DNA from: Nitrospirota bacterium
Lineage (GTDB): Bacteria > Nitrospirota > Thermodesulfovibrionia > Thermodesulfovibrionales > JdFR-85
Assembly (NCBI GenBank): GCA_015484595.1
Contig: WFMM01000013.1
Span: 1-32,120 of the forward strand
Direction: 5' to 3'
Length of the DNA stretch: 32,120 nt
Both the position numbers and the translations under genes were made by a program. Below the pieces are notes generated by a model, which was not told the origin of the DNA, ran no database searches, and worked only from the letters and a program-made list of their open reading frames with translations. Shown piece by piece: positions 10,092 to 21,512 of this stretch (positions are counted from its first letter, which is position 1; every line of letters starts with the position of its first letter).

Positions 10092-11308
10092 CAGATATTA
10101 CACCTTATACACTCTGATATGTGGGGCTTTCCGGGGTTTCCCATGGGACATGATGGGGCTGAGGGGTAGCCATCTTCGTGTCTGCTTAAGATTCCCAATA
10201 GTGCTGCTACAGGACACAGATACCTGCACCAGAACCTCCTGACCCTCAGGTTTAAAACTACCATCAACAACACAAGTGCCCACATAAGGAGATTTCCGTG
10301 AAGGGAAAACAGGGTGAGATAGGGCTCAAAGGTTGCATAATCAGGCTTTTTGCTAACAACCACGAGGGGGATGAGGAGGATTAAAAGCAGATACTTTATT
10401 AGCCTTAGACGGCTGTCAGCTTTGGGGTCTACCTTCCACTTCTTCACTCTTAAATTGTCTAAAAGCTCAAGCATTGCACCAAAGGGACAAAGCCAGCCAC
10501 AGTAAAGCCTCCCAGCAAGTATGAGTGCAAGCAGTGTGGAGCCAACCACCACGATCCACATAAGAGAGGTCGAGTAGTTTCCACAAAGCAGGTTTAAGGG
10601 ATGTAGCACTGAAAAGGGTGTTGATATGTAAACCCCCACTACTAAAAGGCTTAAAACCAGAAAACCCTTTCTGTAACGGAGGAGCTCTTTTTTCTTCCTC
10701 GTAAGGTAGTACATGGAAAGGGCAAGTAAAAAAAGCACGAGGTAGGCAAGGGGTTTGAGTTCAAAGAGAGATGCCCTTTCAGTGGGGGATGTTTTGATCC
10801 CGAAGAGCTCCCGGGCAACCCTTCGTGAAGAAAGACGCACTGTCTTTGTCAATGCCCTTACACTAATGGTTGCACGACTTATGCCGTCAATGTCTCTGTC
10901 CACTTCCAGAGGGTCTTTAACGCTCTTTCCAACGAACTGCCTTAGATACTCCGGGGTAAGCATGTAGTGGACATAGTTTTTCGTCTCCCTGTGCTCTACG
11001 ATTCTTATTCCCCTTATTATGCCCTTTGAGTCAATGGCAATGAGGGTTTTTATCGGGCCTCCATAACCCCTTACAGAGGGCACTATGTCGTAGGAGTTAA
11101 AGGCGACCACATCGGTGTTTGACGGGTAATGGGGTGGATGACCCTGTTTTTCAAGAAACCTGACCCCCTCACCTGAAAGCCCATTAAGAAGTTTTCTTTC
11201 GTCTATCCGCTCTTTTTTTACAAATACTGCTGCTATTAGTGACAGAATCGTCACCAGAAGGATTGTTGTTCTTATCCTGTTTAAGCTCTTTTTGTCTGAT
11301 ACATCCAT
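10061..11308 (-). CDS. Membrane FMN-binding domain plus NapH/NosR-like 4Fe-4S polyferredoxin
   Basis: N-terminal TM, FMN-binding region with DGISRATISVRALT, then several TMs with CGWLCPFGAM, CRYLCPVAAL and CPMGNPGKPHISECIRCNICY. Confidence 0.85.
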   Translation of the reverse strand: MDVSDKKSLNRIRTTILLVTILSLIAAVFVKKERIDERKLLNGLSGEGVRFLEKQGHPPHYPSNTDVVAFNSYDIVPSVRGYGGPIKTLIAIDSKGIIRGIRIVEHRETKNYVHYMLTPEYLRQFVGKSVKDPLEVDRDIDGISRATISVRALTKTVRLSSRRVARELFGIKTSPTERASLFELKPLAYLVLFLLALSMYYLTRKKKELLRYRKGFLVLSLLVVGVYISTPFSVLHPLNLLCGNYSTSLMWIVVVGSTLLALILAGRLYCGWLCPFGAMLELLDNLRVKKWKVDPKADSRLRLIKYLLLILLIPLVVVSKKPDYATFEPYLTLFSLHGNLLMWALVLLMVVLNLRVRRFWCRYLCPVAALLGILSRHEDGYPSAPSCPMGNPGKPHISECIRCNICYGSRSSDSE

Positions 11309-13383
11309 AGGACAATCAACGAAAGGGTGTTTAAATATACTAAAAATCCAGTTGTATAATACAGTCCAAAAAGTGGAAAGAGGAAGACCGTTGTAAGGAA
11401 TGCCCCGAAAAGGGCGCCTGTAAGGTCAAGGCTGTATGTAAGGGCAGCCCTTTTTATTCTGAATGCACAGAGGGTAAAAAGCCCACCACCCATTACTCCG
11501 AAGACAAACACAGAGCCAAATATAATGGATGCCCTATAGGCTACCAGGGGATATAGCAGTAATAAGGCGATCATTGCCAGAATAAACAAAGGCAGAACCC
11601 CTCTTTTTTCCACTTTCCTTTTTGCCAAGAGTGCACCTGTGGCTGAACCAAGCATGTAAAGTGCACCCATGAGTCCTATCATCCTGTAAATGTGACCTGC
11701 AGCAGATTGATATAGAAAGACCGAAAGTGTAACCAGAGACAGGGTGGTAAAGCCTGTGCTGAAGATGACCACACAGGCAGGGCCTTCCCGTCTTTTTCCT
11801 GTGTAAAACATAAAAAACAGCACCGTAAGGACGAGCAGTACCAGGAAGGCTCTGCGGTTTTTGACAACGAAGGCAAGCCACCTTCCACCCTGTGTCTCTG
11901 TCCAGAGGACCACATTGTAAAGGTAAGATACAGGGTGTCTGTCGGTGTTTATCTCTGAGCTTTGGCTTTTAAGGAGTCTCTGAAACCTTTGTGACTTTTC
12001 TCTAAAAAACATATCCTCTATAACTGAGCTGTTGAGATATAGTGTGTGGGGATGTCTTTCCTCAAACCTCTTTTTTAGACTGAGTGAAGAGGCATCAAAG
12101 GCTCTGTTTGATGCAATCAAAAGGGCATACTCCATGGAGGTCACTTTGACATGGGGAAACACCCTGTTGAGGGTCTGAAAGATTGAGGAGTCTGCTATGA
12201 GCATCTCGTTACCCATGTACCCAGGAACGGCCATTAATCTGAGAAAAAGAAAGCCCCCGTCTTTCAAATGAGCTTTAAGCAAGTTAAAGAACTCAAGCGT
12301 ATAGTATCTGTTCAGGCTCGCCGTTGAAGGGAAGGGTTCGTTAAGGACGATGATGTCAAAGAGTTGGTTTGTGCTTTTTAAATAGGCCCTTGCATCTGCA
12401 TTTACTATCTCTGTAAAGGGTCTTTTAAGAATTGTCCTTCGGTCTTTTGACGAAAGCATCCTGAGTGAAATGGAAAGCAGATGCCTGTTTAGCTGAAGGT
12501 ATGTAACCCTGGATCTGTATTCTGAAAAACCCTTTATTACAGCTGGGGAGCCACCTATGAGCAGGACATCCCGAGGCTCTTTAAAAAGTGCTGGTAGTTG
12601 AGACATCAGCTCCTCTGAGCCAGGCTCAGGTATGGAAAAGCAGAGCTTCCCTGAGAGGTATAGGTTTTTCTGTCCTGAAAGCTCTGTTGCGATAACCTCT
12701 CCTTCAGGTGAGTCAGCACGCTCTAACACCCTGCCTTTTAACACAGAGCCAATTGAATCAGGCAAAGAAAGATAAAGCAAAAGAGGGATTACTAAAAGAC
12801 CAGCTGCCCACCGCTTCTTCAAAAACCATAAAGCTGCAAAGGACAATAGCATTGAGACCCCAAAGGCAGTTAAACGGTCAGGTATGTAGCCTGCCATGAA
12901 AAGACTGAATACTGCTCCTGCAAAAAAAGCCCCCAGACTCTCAAGTCCATAAACCACAGACGGCGGTGTTTTAAAGAGCCTTACAATCAAAGGAAACTCT
13001 GCACCAAACAAAAGACACACAGGTGCCATAAGAAAGAGGAGGTAAAGAAGCGTAATGTGAAGTGGTATTACCTCACCAAAGGAAAGACCTGCCACAGGAT
13101 AGACATACCATGCCGAGGAGGTGACAATCTGTAAAAGCCATCCTGAAGACAGAAAGGACAGAGAAAGCACCGAGGTGTCAGCCTTCAGAAGCTCTGAAAG
13201 CATGCTACCCAGGGCAACAAACAGTATCCACATACCAAGCACTATACCTATTATCAGTTCGTTTCCTGAAAAGACCGAAAGCAGGGCTCTAATAATTACG
13301 GTCTGTGCAAGAAGGGAGGAAAAGCCAAGCAGAAGTGCAGAAAAGCTCACAGAAGAGGGTTGGTTAATCCTTCTTTCTGCCAT
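11281..13383 (-). CDS. Integral membrane spermidine-synthase-like protein (SpeE-like domain between two TM blocks)
   Basis: N-terminal TM block, Rossmann-like DVLLIGGSPAVIKGF, VNADARAYLKSTNQLFDIIVLNEPFPSTASLNRYYTLEFFNLLKAHLKDGGFLFL, C-terminal TM block. Confidence 0.8.
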   Translation of the reverse strand: MAERRINQPSSVSFSALLLGFSSLLAQTVIIRALLSVFSGNELIIGIVLGMWILFVALGSMLSELLKADTSVLSLSFLSSGWLLQIVTSSAWYVYPVAGLSFGEVIPLHITLLYLLFLMAPVCLLFGAEFPLIVRLFKTPPSVVYGLESLGAFFAGAVFSLFMAGYIPDRLTAFGVSMLLSFAALWFLKKRWAAGLLVIPLLLYLSLPDSIGSVLKGRVLERADSPEGEVIATELSGQKNLYLSGKLCFSIPEPGSEELMSQLPALFKEPRDVLLIGGSPAVIKGFSEYRSRVTYLQLNRHLLSISLRMLSSKDRRTILKRPFTEIVNADARAYLKSTNQLFDIIVLNEPFPSTASLNRYYTLEFFNLLKAHLKDGGFLFLRLMAVPGYMGNEMLIADSSIFQTLNRVFPHVKVTSMEYALLIASNRAFDASSLSLKKRFEERHPHTLYLNSSVIEDMFFREKSQRFQRLLKSQSSEINTDRHPVSYLYNVVLWTETQGGRWLAFVVKNRRAFLVLLVLTVLFFMFYTGKRREGPACVVIFSTGFTTLSLVTLSVFLYQSAAGHIYRMIGLMGALYMLGSATGALLAKRKVEKRGVLPLFILAMIALLLLYPLVAYRASIIFGSVFVFGVMGGGLFTLCAFRIKRAALTYSLDLTGALFGAFLTTVFLFPLFGLYYTTGFLVYLNTLSLIVLWMYQTKRA

Positions 13384-13837
13384 ACTGCTTGCATAGACCC
13401 TCTAAAAAGGACTCAAGCTCTTGTGGTGGGAGTGGTCTTTCGGGCAGGTTTGCATTAAGCATGATTGCCTTGTCCATCTTTTTAAGTAGATTTACAACCA
13501 CATAATCAAGCACCTCCTGCTCAAACCCCTCTGGAGGATTTTTGATAAGTATCTGCTCTGAGTACCAGACATCTCTGGTTGGTGCAATCCCCTGGCATTC
13601 TGTTCCGTTGTAAGTAACTGGCGTGGCACCTTTTTGTAAGGCCATGTCTCGCACATCAAGGTTGACATTCTGAAGCCCCCTGATAACAGGGTTGTTCATT
13701 GCCTTGTGTCGACCCCTTGTGATTGGTAAAAAGGGAATAACATTTACCCCTGAGCAATAAAGTATGTCCCCTGTGTCTGTGGGTTTTAAAACAAAGTAAA
13801 GAAATCTGTTTATGTACGCAATCTCTTTTTGAGACAT
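13364..13837 (-). CDS. Conserved-looking hypothetical protein, first gene of the redox operon
   Basis: 157-aa ORF overlapping the next gene by 20 bp; no family recognised. Confidence 0.65.
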   Translation of the reverse strand: MSQKEIAYINRFLYFVLKPTDTGDILYCSGVNVIPFLPITRGRHKAMNNPVIRGLQNVNLDVRDMALQKGATPVTYNGTECQGIAPTRDVWYSEQILIKNPPEGFEQEVLDYVVVNLLKKMDKAIMLNANLPERPLPPQELESFLEGLCKQYGRKKD

Positions 13838-13930
13838 TTTCTTATTTTAACACAGATAGAGAAGATAAAAGGTTAACCGAAAACCCTTATGGATTCTTCA
13901 TTGTGCTAACACCAAATGGGGAAAATCCAC

Positions 13931-16630
<2,700 letters not shown>

Positions 16631-16831
16631 CTGATAGCCCCCCTTTTAAACAGGGTGCAGGGTGTAGGGGGCAGGGATGTTAAGTGTAAAATTATGATAT
16701 TTGAGTTAAAGACTCCTAAACAACTCACTCAACACAAATAACTCCCCTTTTCCCTGTTCCCTGTATTTTGTACATACACCTAAAAATAAGTTAAAATATA
16801 TAGAAACTCTTAAACAAAGGAGGTGGTCTTT

Positions 16832-17023
16832 ATGCCCATATACGAATATACATGCCTGAGCTGTGGCAAGACCTTTTCTCTGCTCCAGAAAGTAGGGAGC
16901 ACAGAAAAGGATACCAAATGTCCTCACTGCGGTTCAAGTGAGGTCAAAAAGCTGCTTTCTGCATTTTCATGCTCTGTGGGGTTTGGCTCAGGCGGTGGGG
17001 GAGGTTTTTCGGCTCCTACCTGA
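16832..17023 (+). CDS. FmdB-family zinc ribbon protein
   Basis: MPIYEYTCLSCGKTFSLLQKVGSTEKDTKCPHCGSSEVKKLLSAFS with Gly-rich tail; SD aaaggagg. Confidence 0.9.
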   Translation: MPIYEYTCLSCGKTFSLLQKVGSTEKDTKCPHCGSSEVKKLLSAFSCSVGFGSGGGGGFSAPT

Positions 17024-17045
17024 GGGCCTTCCTCCTGCTGAGCAG

Positions 17046-17258
17046 TTAGCTCAGCCTGTAGCCAAGGCGTTCAACCGTATCGGTGACTATCTTTTTTACA
17101 GAGCCCTCGTCAATAAGGCGGTCGTCGTAGTCAATCACTACACGGCCGCCTTCTGCTTCCACCCTGTTGATACCCTTAAGCCCGCCAATGAACTTTCTTA
17201 ATGCCTGAGAGCATTCAATGCAGTACATGCCTTCTACATTAAAATAGGCCTTTGCCAT
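17046..17258 (-). CDS. Heavy-metal-associated (HMA/CopZ-like) domain protein
   Basis: 70 aa; VEGMYCIECSQALRKFIGGLKGINRVEAEGGRVVIDYDD matches the HMA GMxCxxC pattern. Confidence 0.82.
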   Translation of the reverse strand: MAKAYFNVEGMYCIECSQALRKFIGGLKGINRVEAEGGRVVIDYDDRLIDEGSVKKIVTDTVERLGYRLS

Positions 17259-17422
17259 GCCTTTATTTTACACCAAAACCTGTGGGGATATGCACAGCGA
17301 GCACATAGATCTGCCCTTTGGGCATCTCAATGTAAATAATTAATTTCATATCTCTAATGTTTGATTTAGACAATAAAGAAATATTAATATATATAAAATA
17401 TAAAAAAGGAGTGTGCATAAGG

Positions 17423-19126
17423 ATGAAGAGGTTTATTACGGTATTGTTTCTGTTTTTTCTTGTCATAAGTGCTGGCTGTGGTGGGGGAGGCGGTGGTGGA
17501 GGTGACGATAGTGCCGAAGGCTCGTCAGGCTCGGGCGGGCTTACCTCTACGGTTACAGATGCCTATGTGGTGATTGCCTGGAACGACCTTGGTATGCACT
17601 GCATGGATGGAAAGGATTATTCGGTCTTCAGCATATTGCCTCCTTACAATAACCTGCATGCTCAGGTGATAAGAAGGTCTGACGGAAGGCTCGTTGAAGG
17701 CCAGATTTACCTTACATACCAGTCCTATCCTGACCCCTCCACATCAAAGAAAAACACCATAAGCAGCACAAAGACCAACTTCTGGGACTATGTGTCAAAC
17801 CTTTTTGGATACAATCCTTCACCTGACTATGGACTTAACCTCTCTGACCCCTCTAAGTCAAACCCAACACCCTCAGACCTGCCTGCTGAGATGAGTTTTA
17901 ACAGTCAATACAGGTGGTGGGAGGCAGAGGGAATACCTCTCACCCCTTACAACGACGATGGCACAAAGAATTACTATCCCATGGTAAAGGTGGTGGCAAG
18001 GGATTTCTCAGGCAGTGTTCTGGCTGAAACCCTCACAGTGCTTCCCGTGTCAGATGAGCTTGACTGCTCGGGCTGTCACAGCTCACAGTCAGGAAACAAT
18101 GATGCAAGGCCCTCTCAGGGATGGGTCAACGACCCTCAACCTGAAAGGGACTGGAAGCTAAACATCCTGAGGCTTCACGATGAAAAAAACCCTGATGCCA
18201 TAACCTCCGCAGGTCTTTCTGCCAGATATCAGGGCACGGGGCTTTTTGACACAGTGCAGACCTATGGGCAACCGATTCTCTGTGCAGACTGTCACAGCTC
18301 AAACGCACTTCAGGCAAAGGGAGTAAGCGGAGTACCATCGCTTACCCGTGCAATTCATCACAGACACTCAGGGGTAAAAGACCCATCAACAGGCAAAACC
18401 CTTGACAGCATACCTGACAGGAGGGCCTGTTACAAATGCCATCCTGGCTCTCAGACCAGGTGTCTTCGAGGTGCAATGGGTGGAAACAACATTGAGTGTC
18501 AGGACTGCCATGGTAGCATGTCAGCTGTGGCTGACCCCTCAAGACAGGGCTGGTTAAGCATGCCAGCCTGTCAGTACTGCCACAATAAGACAGGCCCTAA
18601 TGGAAGTTTCACGAGATACAAAACCGTCTTTTCCAGTGGGACCACTTTAAGGACAGTCTATTCAAACAGGTTTGCCACTGACCCTGATACCCCGATGAAG
18701 GGTATCTCCCTTTACAGGTTCAGCACTGGCCACGGTGGTCTTCAATGTGAGGCCTGCCACGGCTCCACCCATGCAATTTATCCAAGCACCCACGGTAATG
18801 ACAACATCCAGAGCATCAACCTTCAGGGCTACAGCGGTACCATCTCAAACTGTGCCACCTGTCATCAAAACCCCCCTGTTACCGCAAAGGGTGGTCCCCA
18901 TGGGATGCACATCGTGGGGCAAAGCTGGGTAAAGGAGCACAAAAAACATGCCAAGTCTGCTCTGTCCGATTGTGCCCAATGTCATGGAGCAGACTACAGA
19001 GGAAGTCCGCTTTCAGAGATGTGGCAGACGAGAACCCTATCCGTTGAGGATGGCTCTAAAACACTGCTTAAGGGACACAGGGTCAGCTGTTATGATTGCC
19101 ACAATGGACCCAATGGTGGAGACTAA
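17423..19126 (+). CDS. Multiheme c-type cytochrome lipoprotein, nine CXXCH motifs
   Basis: Lipobox VISAGC, octaglycine linker, AWNDLGMHCMDGKDYSVFSILPPYNNLHAQVI, and CSGCH, CADCH, CYKCH, CQDCH, CQYCH, CEACH, CATCH, CAQCH, CYDCH. Confidence 0.93.
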   Translation: MKRFITVLFLFFLVISAGCGGGGGGGGDDSAEGSSGSGGLTSTVTDAYVVIAWNDLGMHCMDGKDYSVFSILPPYNNLHAQVIRRSDGRLVEGQIYLTYQSYPDPSTSKKNTISSTKTNFWDYVSNLFGYNPSPDYGLNLSDPSKSNPTPSDLPAEMSFNSQYRWWEAEGIPLTPYNDDGTKNYYPMVKVVARDFSGSVLAETLTVLPVSDELDCSGCHSSQSGNNDARPSQGWVNDPQPERDWKLNILRLHDEKNPDAITSAGLSARYQGTGLFDTVQTYGQPILCADCHSSNALQAKGVSGVPSLTRAIHHRHSGVKDPSTGKTLDSIPDRRACYKCHPGSQTRCLRGAMGGNNIECQDCHGSMSAVADPSRQGWLSMPACQYCHNKTGPNGSFTRYKTVFSSGTTLRTVYSNRFATDPDTPMKGISLYRFSTGHGGLQCEACHGSTHAIYPSTHGNDNIQSINLQGYSGTISNCATCHQNPPVTAKGGPHGMHIVGQSWVKEHKKHAKSALSDCAQCHGADYRGSPLSEMWQTRTLSVEDGSKTLLKGHRVSCYDCHNGPNGGD

Positions 19127-20145
19127 AGGGAGTGGCTTAGTTTGAACTCAAAGAGCTCTTTTATTGCCCTGTAAAGAGAGGAAAACTCCATTATGTCAAG
19201 GCTCTGGGCTGAATCGGAAAGTGCCTTTTCTGGCTCAGGATGAACCTCTATCATCACTCCGTGGGCTCCTGCCATCACAGAGGCAAGTGCCATTGGTCTT
19301 ACGAGGGAGCGTCTGCCAGTGGCATGGCTTGGGTCAAATATCACGGGCAGGTGGGAAAGCTCCTTTATAAGTGGTATTACCGAGAGGTCTGCCGTGTTTC
19401 GGGTTGCCCTTTCGTAGGTCCTTATTCCTCTTTCGCAAAGGATGACATAAGGGTTTCCCTGAACCAGTATGTATTCGGCTGAGGACAGCCACTCATCAAC
19501 CGTGGCTGCAAGCCCTCTTTTCAGCAAGACCGGTTTTTTGGCCCTTCCCGCCTCTACGAGCAGGTCGTAGTTCTGCATATTTCTTGCCCCTATCTGAAGG
19601 ATGTCTGCCACCTCTGCAACCCGTTCCACATGCTCAGGACTCATTACCTCGGTTACCACCAGCATACCTGTCTTTTCCTTTACATCCTTAAGTATTGAAA
19701 GCCCCTCCTCCCTTAGACCCTGAAAACTATGGGGTGATGTGCGAGGCTTGAAGGCTCCTCCTCGAAGAACCCTCACGCCAAGGGAGCTTAGAGCCTCAGC
19801 CACACGGGTCATCTGCTCAGGGCTTTCCACAGCACAGGGGCCTGCTATGACGGCGAAACCTCCTTCTTCACCAATGGAGACCTGGTTTGAAACCCTTACG
19901 ATGGTGTCTTCAGGGTGGAAGTCACGACTTACCAGCTTGTAGGGTTTTGTTACATGGATAATCTCCCTTATGCCTGGAAGCTCCTGAAAGGGTGTGTCAT
20001 CTATCCAGCCCTGATTACCTATTACGCCAATGGCTGTCCGTTCAGCACCAGGTATTGCCACTGGCCTGAATCCAAGCCTCTCAATGGTCTCACGAACGCG
20101 CTTGACTTCCTCCTGGGTTGCGTTATGTTGCATTACTATTAACAT
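19123..20145 (-). CDS. aroF: 3-deoxy-7-phosphoheptulonate synthase (AroF / type I-beta with N-terminal ferredoxin-like region)
   Basis: [70 protein letters not shown]. Confidence 0.94.
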   Translation of the reverse strand: MLIVMQHNATQEEVKRVRETIERLGFRPVAIPGAERTAIGVIGNQGWIDDTPFQELPGIREIIHVTKPYKLVSRDFHPEDTIVRVSNQVSIGEEGGFAVIAGPCAVESPEQMTRVAEALSSLGVRVLRGGAFKPRTSPHSFQGLREEGLSILKDVKEKTGMLVVTEVMSPEHVERVAEVADILQIGARNMQNYDLLVEAGRAKKPVLLKRGLAATVDEWLSSAEYILVQGNPYVILCERGIRTYERATRNTADLSVIPLIKELSHLPVIFDPSHATGRRSLVRPMALASVMAGAHGVMIEVHPEPEKALSDSAQSLDIMEFSSLYRAIKELFEFKLSHSL

Positions 20146-20157
20146 AGGCCCTTTTGC

Positions 20158-21021
20158 TCAGTCTTTCCTTTTGGGTTTGAATAACTTATAGATGGATGAA
20201 AAGTCCTCATCAGCTATGCCCTCTTTACAGGTCTGCCCATAGAGTTCCTTTACCACCGAGCCCGTAAAAAGTGGGAGTTTCAGCTCATAGGCAAGGTCCT
20301 GAAGACAGTGCAGGTCTTTATAGATAAGGGAATTTGAAAAGTGGGTTGAGAAATCCTGATTCTTTAGCTTTTCCTTCTTTGCATTTAATACAAGGGAGTT
20401 TCCGCCACCAACCGAAAGTATATCAATAACGGTTTCCCTGTCAAGCCCTATAGCCTCGCCAAGTGCTATTGCCTCTGCCAGGGTGGCCATAAAACTTCCA
20501 AGGGTCAGATTGTTGATGAGCTTCATCTTTGTAGCAGTGCCAGGTGTTTCAAAGTAGAACAGGTGCTTTCCGATGTCCTGAAGCAGGGGCTTTACCCTTT
20601 CGTAGGCACTGAGTTCACCGCTTGTAAGCACAGTAAGTGCACCCTGTGAGGCAGGAACAACGCTTCCAAGCACAGGAGACTCAAGATAATATGCTCCTTT
20701 GTTTTTACAGATTTCGTGAAACTCCAATACATCCCTGAAGTGGTTTGTCGTAAGGTCAACTATGACCTTTCCGTCAAATTCGGTGCTCAGTAAGCCTGTT
20801 TCTCCTGTTAAAACATCTCTGACTGCCCTGCTGTCAAAAAGACAGATGAAGATGATATCGGATTGTCGGGCTACATCCGAAGGGGTTTCTGCTACAGGGG
20901 CATCCAGCCTTCGCGCCTTCTCGGGTGTCCTGTTCCAGAGTATCAGGCTGTGGCCGCACTCTATAAGTCTTTTAGCTATTGCACTTCCGAGATGACCTGT
21001 TCCAATAAATCCTATCTTCAT
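20158..21021 (-). CDS. NAD(P)-dependent beta-hydroxyacid dehydrogenase (HIBADH/GLYR family)
   Basis: MKIGFIGTGHLGSAIAKRL, LESPVLGSVVPASQGALTVLTSG, KLINNLTLGSFMATLAEAIAL. SD aggaggt supports ATG 21021. Confidence 0.9.
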   Translation of the reverse strand: MKIGFIGTGHLGSAIAKRLIECGHSLILWNRTPEKARRLDAPVAETPSDVARQSDIIFICLFDSRAVRDVLTGETGLLSTEFDGKVIVDLTTNHFRDVLEFHEICKNKGAYYLESPVLGSVVPASQGALTVLTSGELSAYERVKPLLQDIGKHLFYFETPGTATKMKLINNLTLGSFMATLAEAIALGEAIGLDRETVIDILSVGGGNSLVLNAKKEKLKNQDFSTHFSNSLIYKDLHCLQDLAYELKLPLFTGSVVKELYGQTCKEGIADEDFSSIYKLFKPKRKD

Positions 21022-21103
21022 AATATGCAACCTCCTACGGTTTACAAAGTATATCAAACAGAAAGGTTACTGTCAAACAGCAATTTCTGATATAATAGTT
21101 AGC

Positions 21104-21502
21104 ATGAAGAGGATATCTGCAATAGTCCTTATATGTCTGTTACTGGTGTCATCTTTTTCAGCCTTTGCTGAGGTAATAAGCGAAAGAGAGGTTCACGCAA
21201 AAAAGGTGACCATCTATCTGAGGGGACACCTGCGTCTTCCCATAGTTGTTGATGACAGAGTTGTTTTCAGTGAGATAGGCGGTCGGACGATTAAGAGCCT
21301 GCGAAGGCTTGATCTCTTTGTTGACAGAGAGGGAAAACTACAGGGCATCAGGATAATTTACGACGACAGTGTTTCGGGATTAAAAAGCATCTATATCCCC
21401 CATCCAAAGGGTATCGTGTTTGAAAAACCAAGGAGGGAGACCGAGCAGAACATTGTGAAACTTCGGGTCGTCACTACCGATGAGATAATAAATATCTGGT
21501 AG
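21104..21502 (+). CDS. Hypothetical exported protein
   Basis: 132 aa with N-terminal signal peptide; TG-A-TATAAT extended -10 lies 7 nt before ATG. Confidence 0.7.
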   Translation: MKRISAIVLICLLLVSSFSAFAEVISEREVHAKKVTIYLRGHLRLPIVVDDRVVFSEIGGRTIKSLRRLDLFVDREGKLQGIRIIYDDSVSGLKSIYIPHPKGIVFEKPRRETEQNIVKLRVVTTDEIINIW

Positions 21503-21512
21503 GAGGTAGCCT

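Noticed and set aside
17308-17330. AGATCTGCCCTTTGGGCATCT hairpin as a riboswitch or c-di-GMP aptamer
   Set aside because: Short simple hairpin; I could not match conserved aptamer core motifs.
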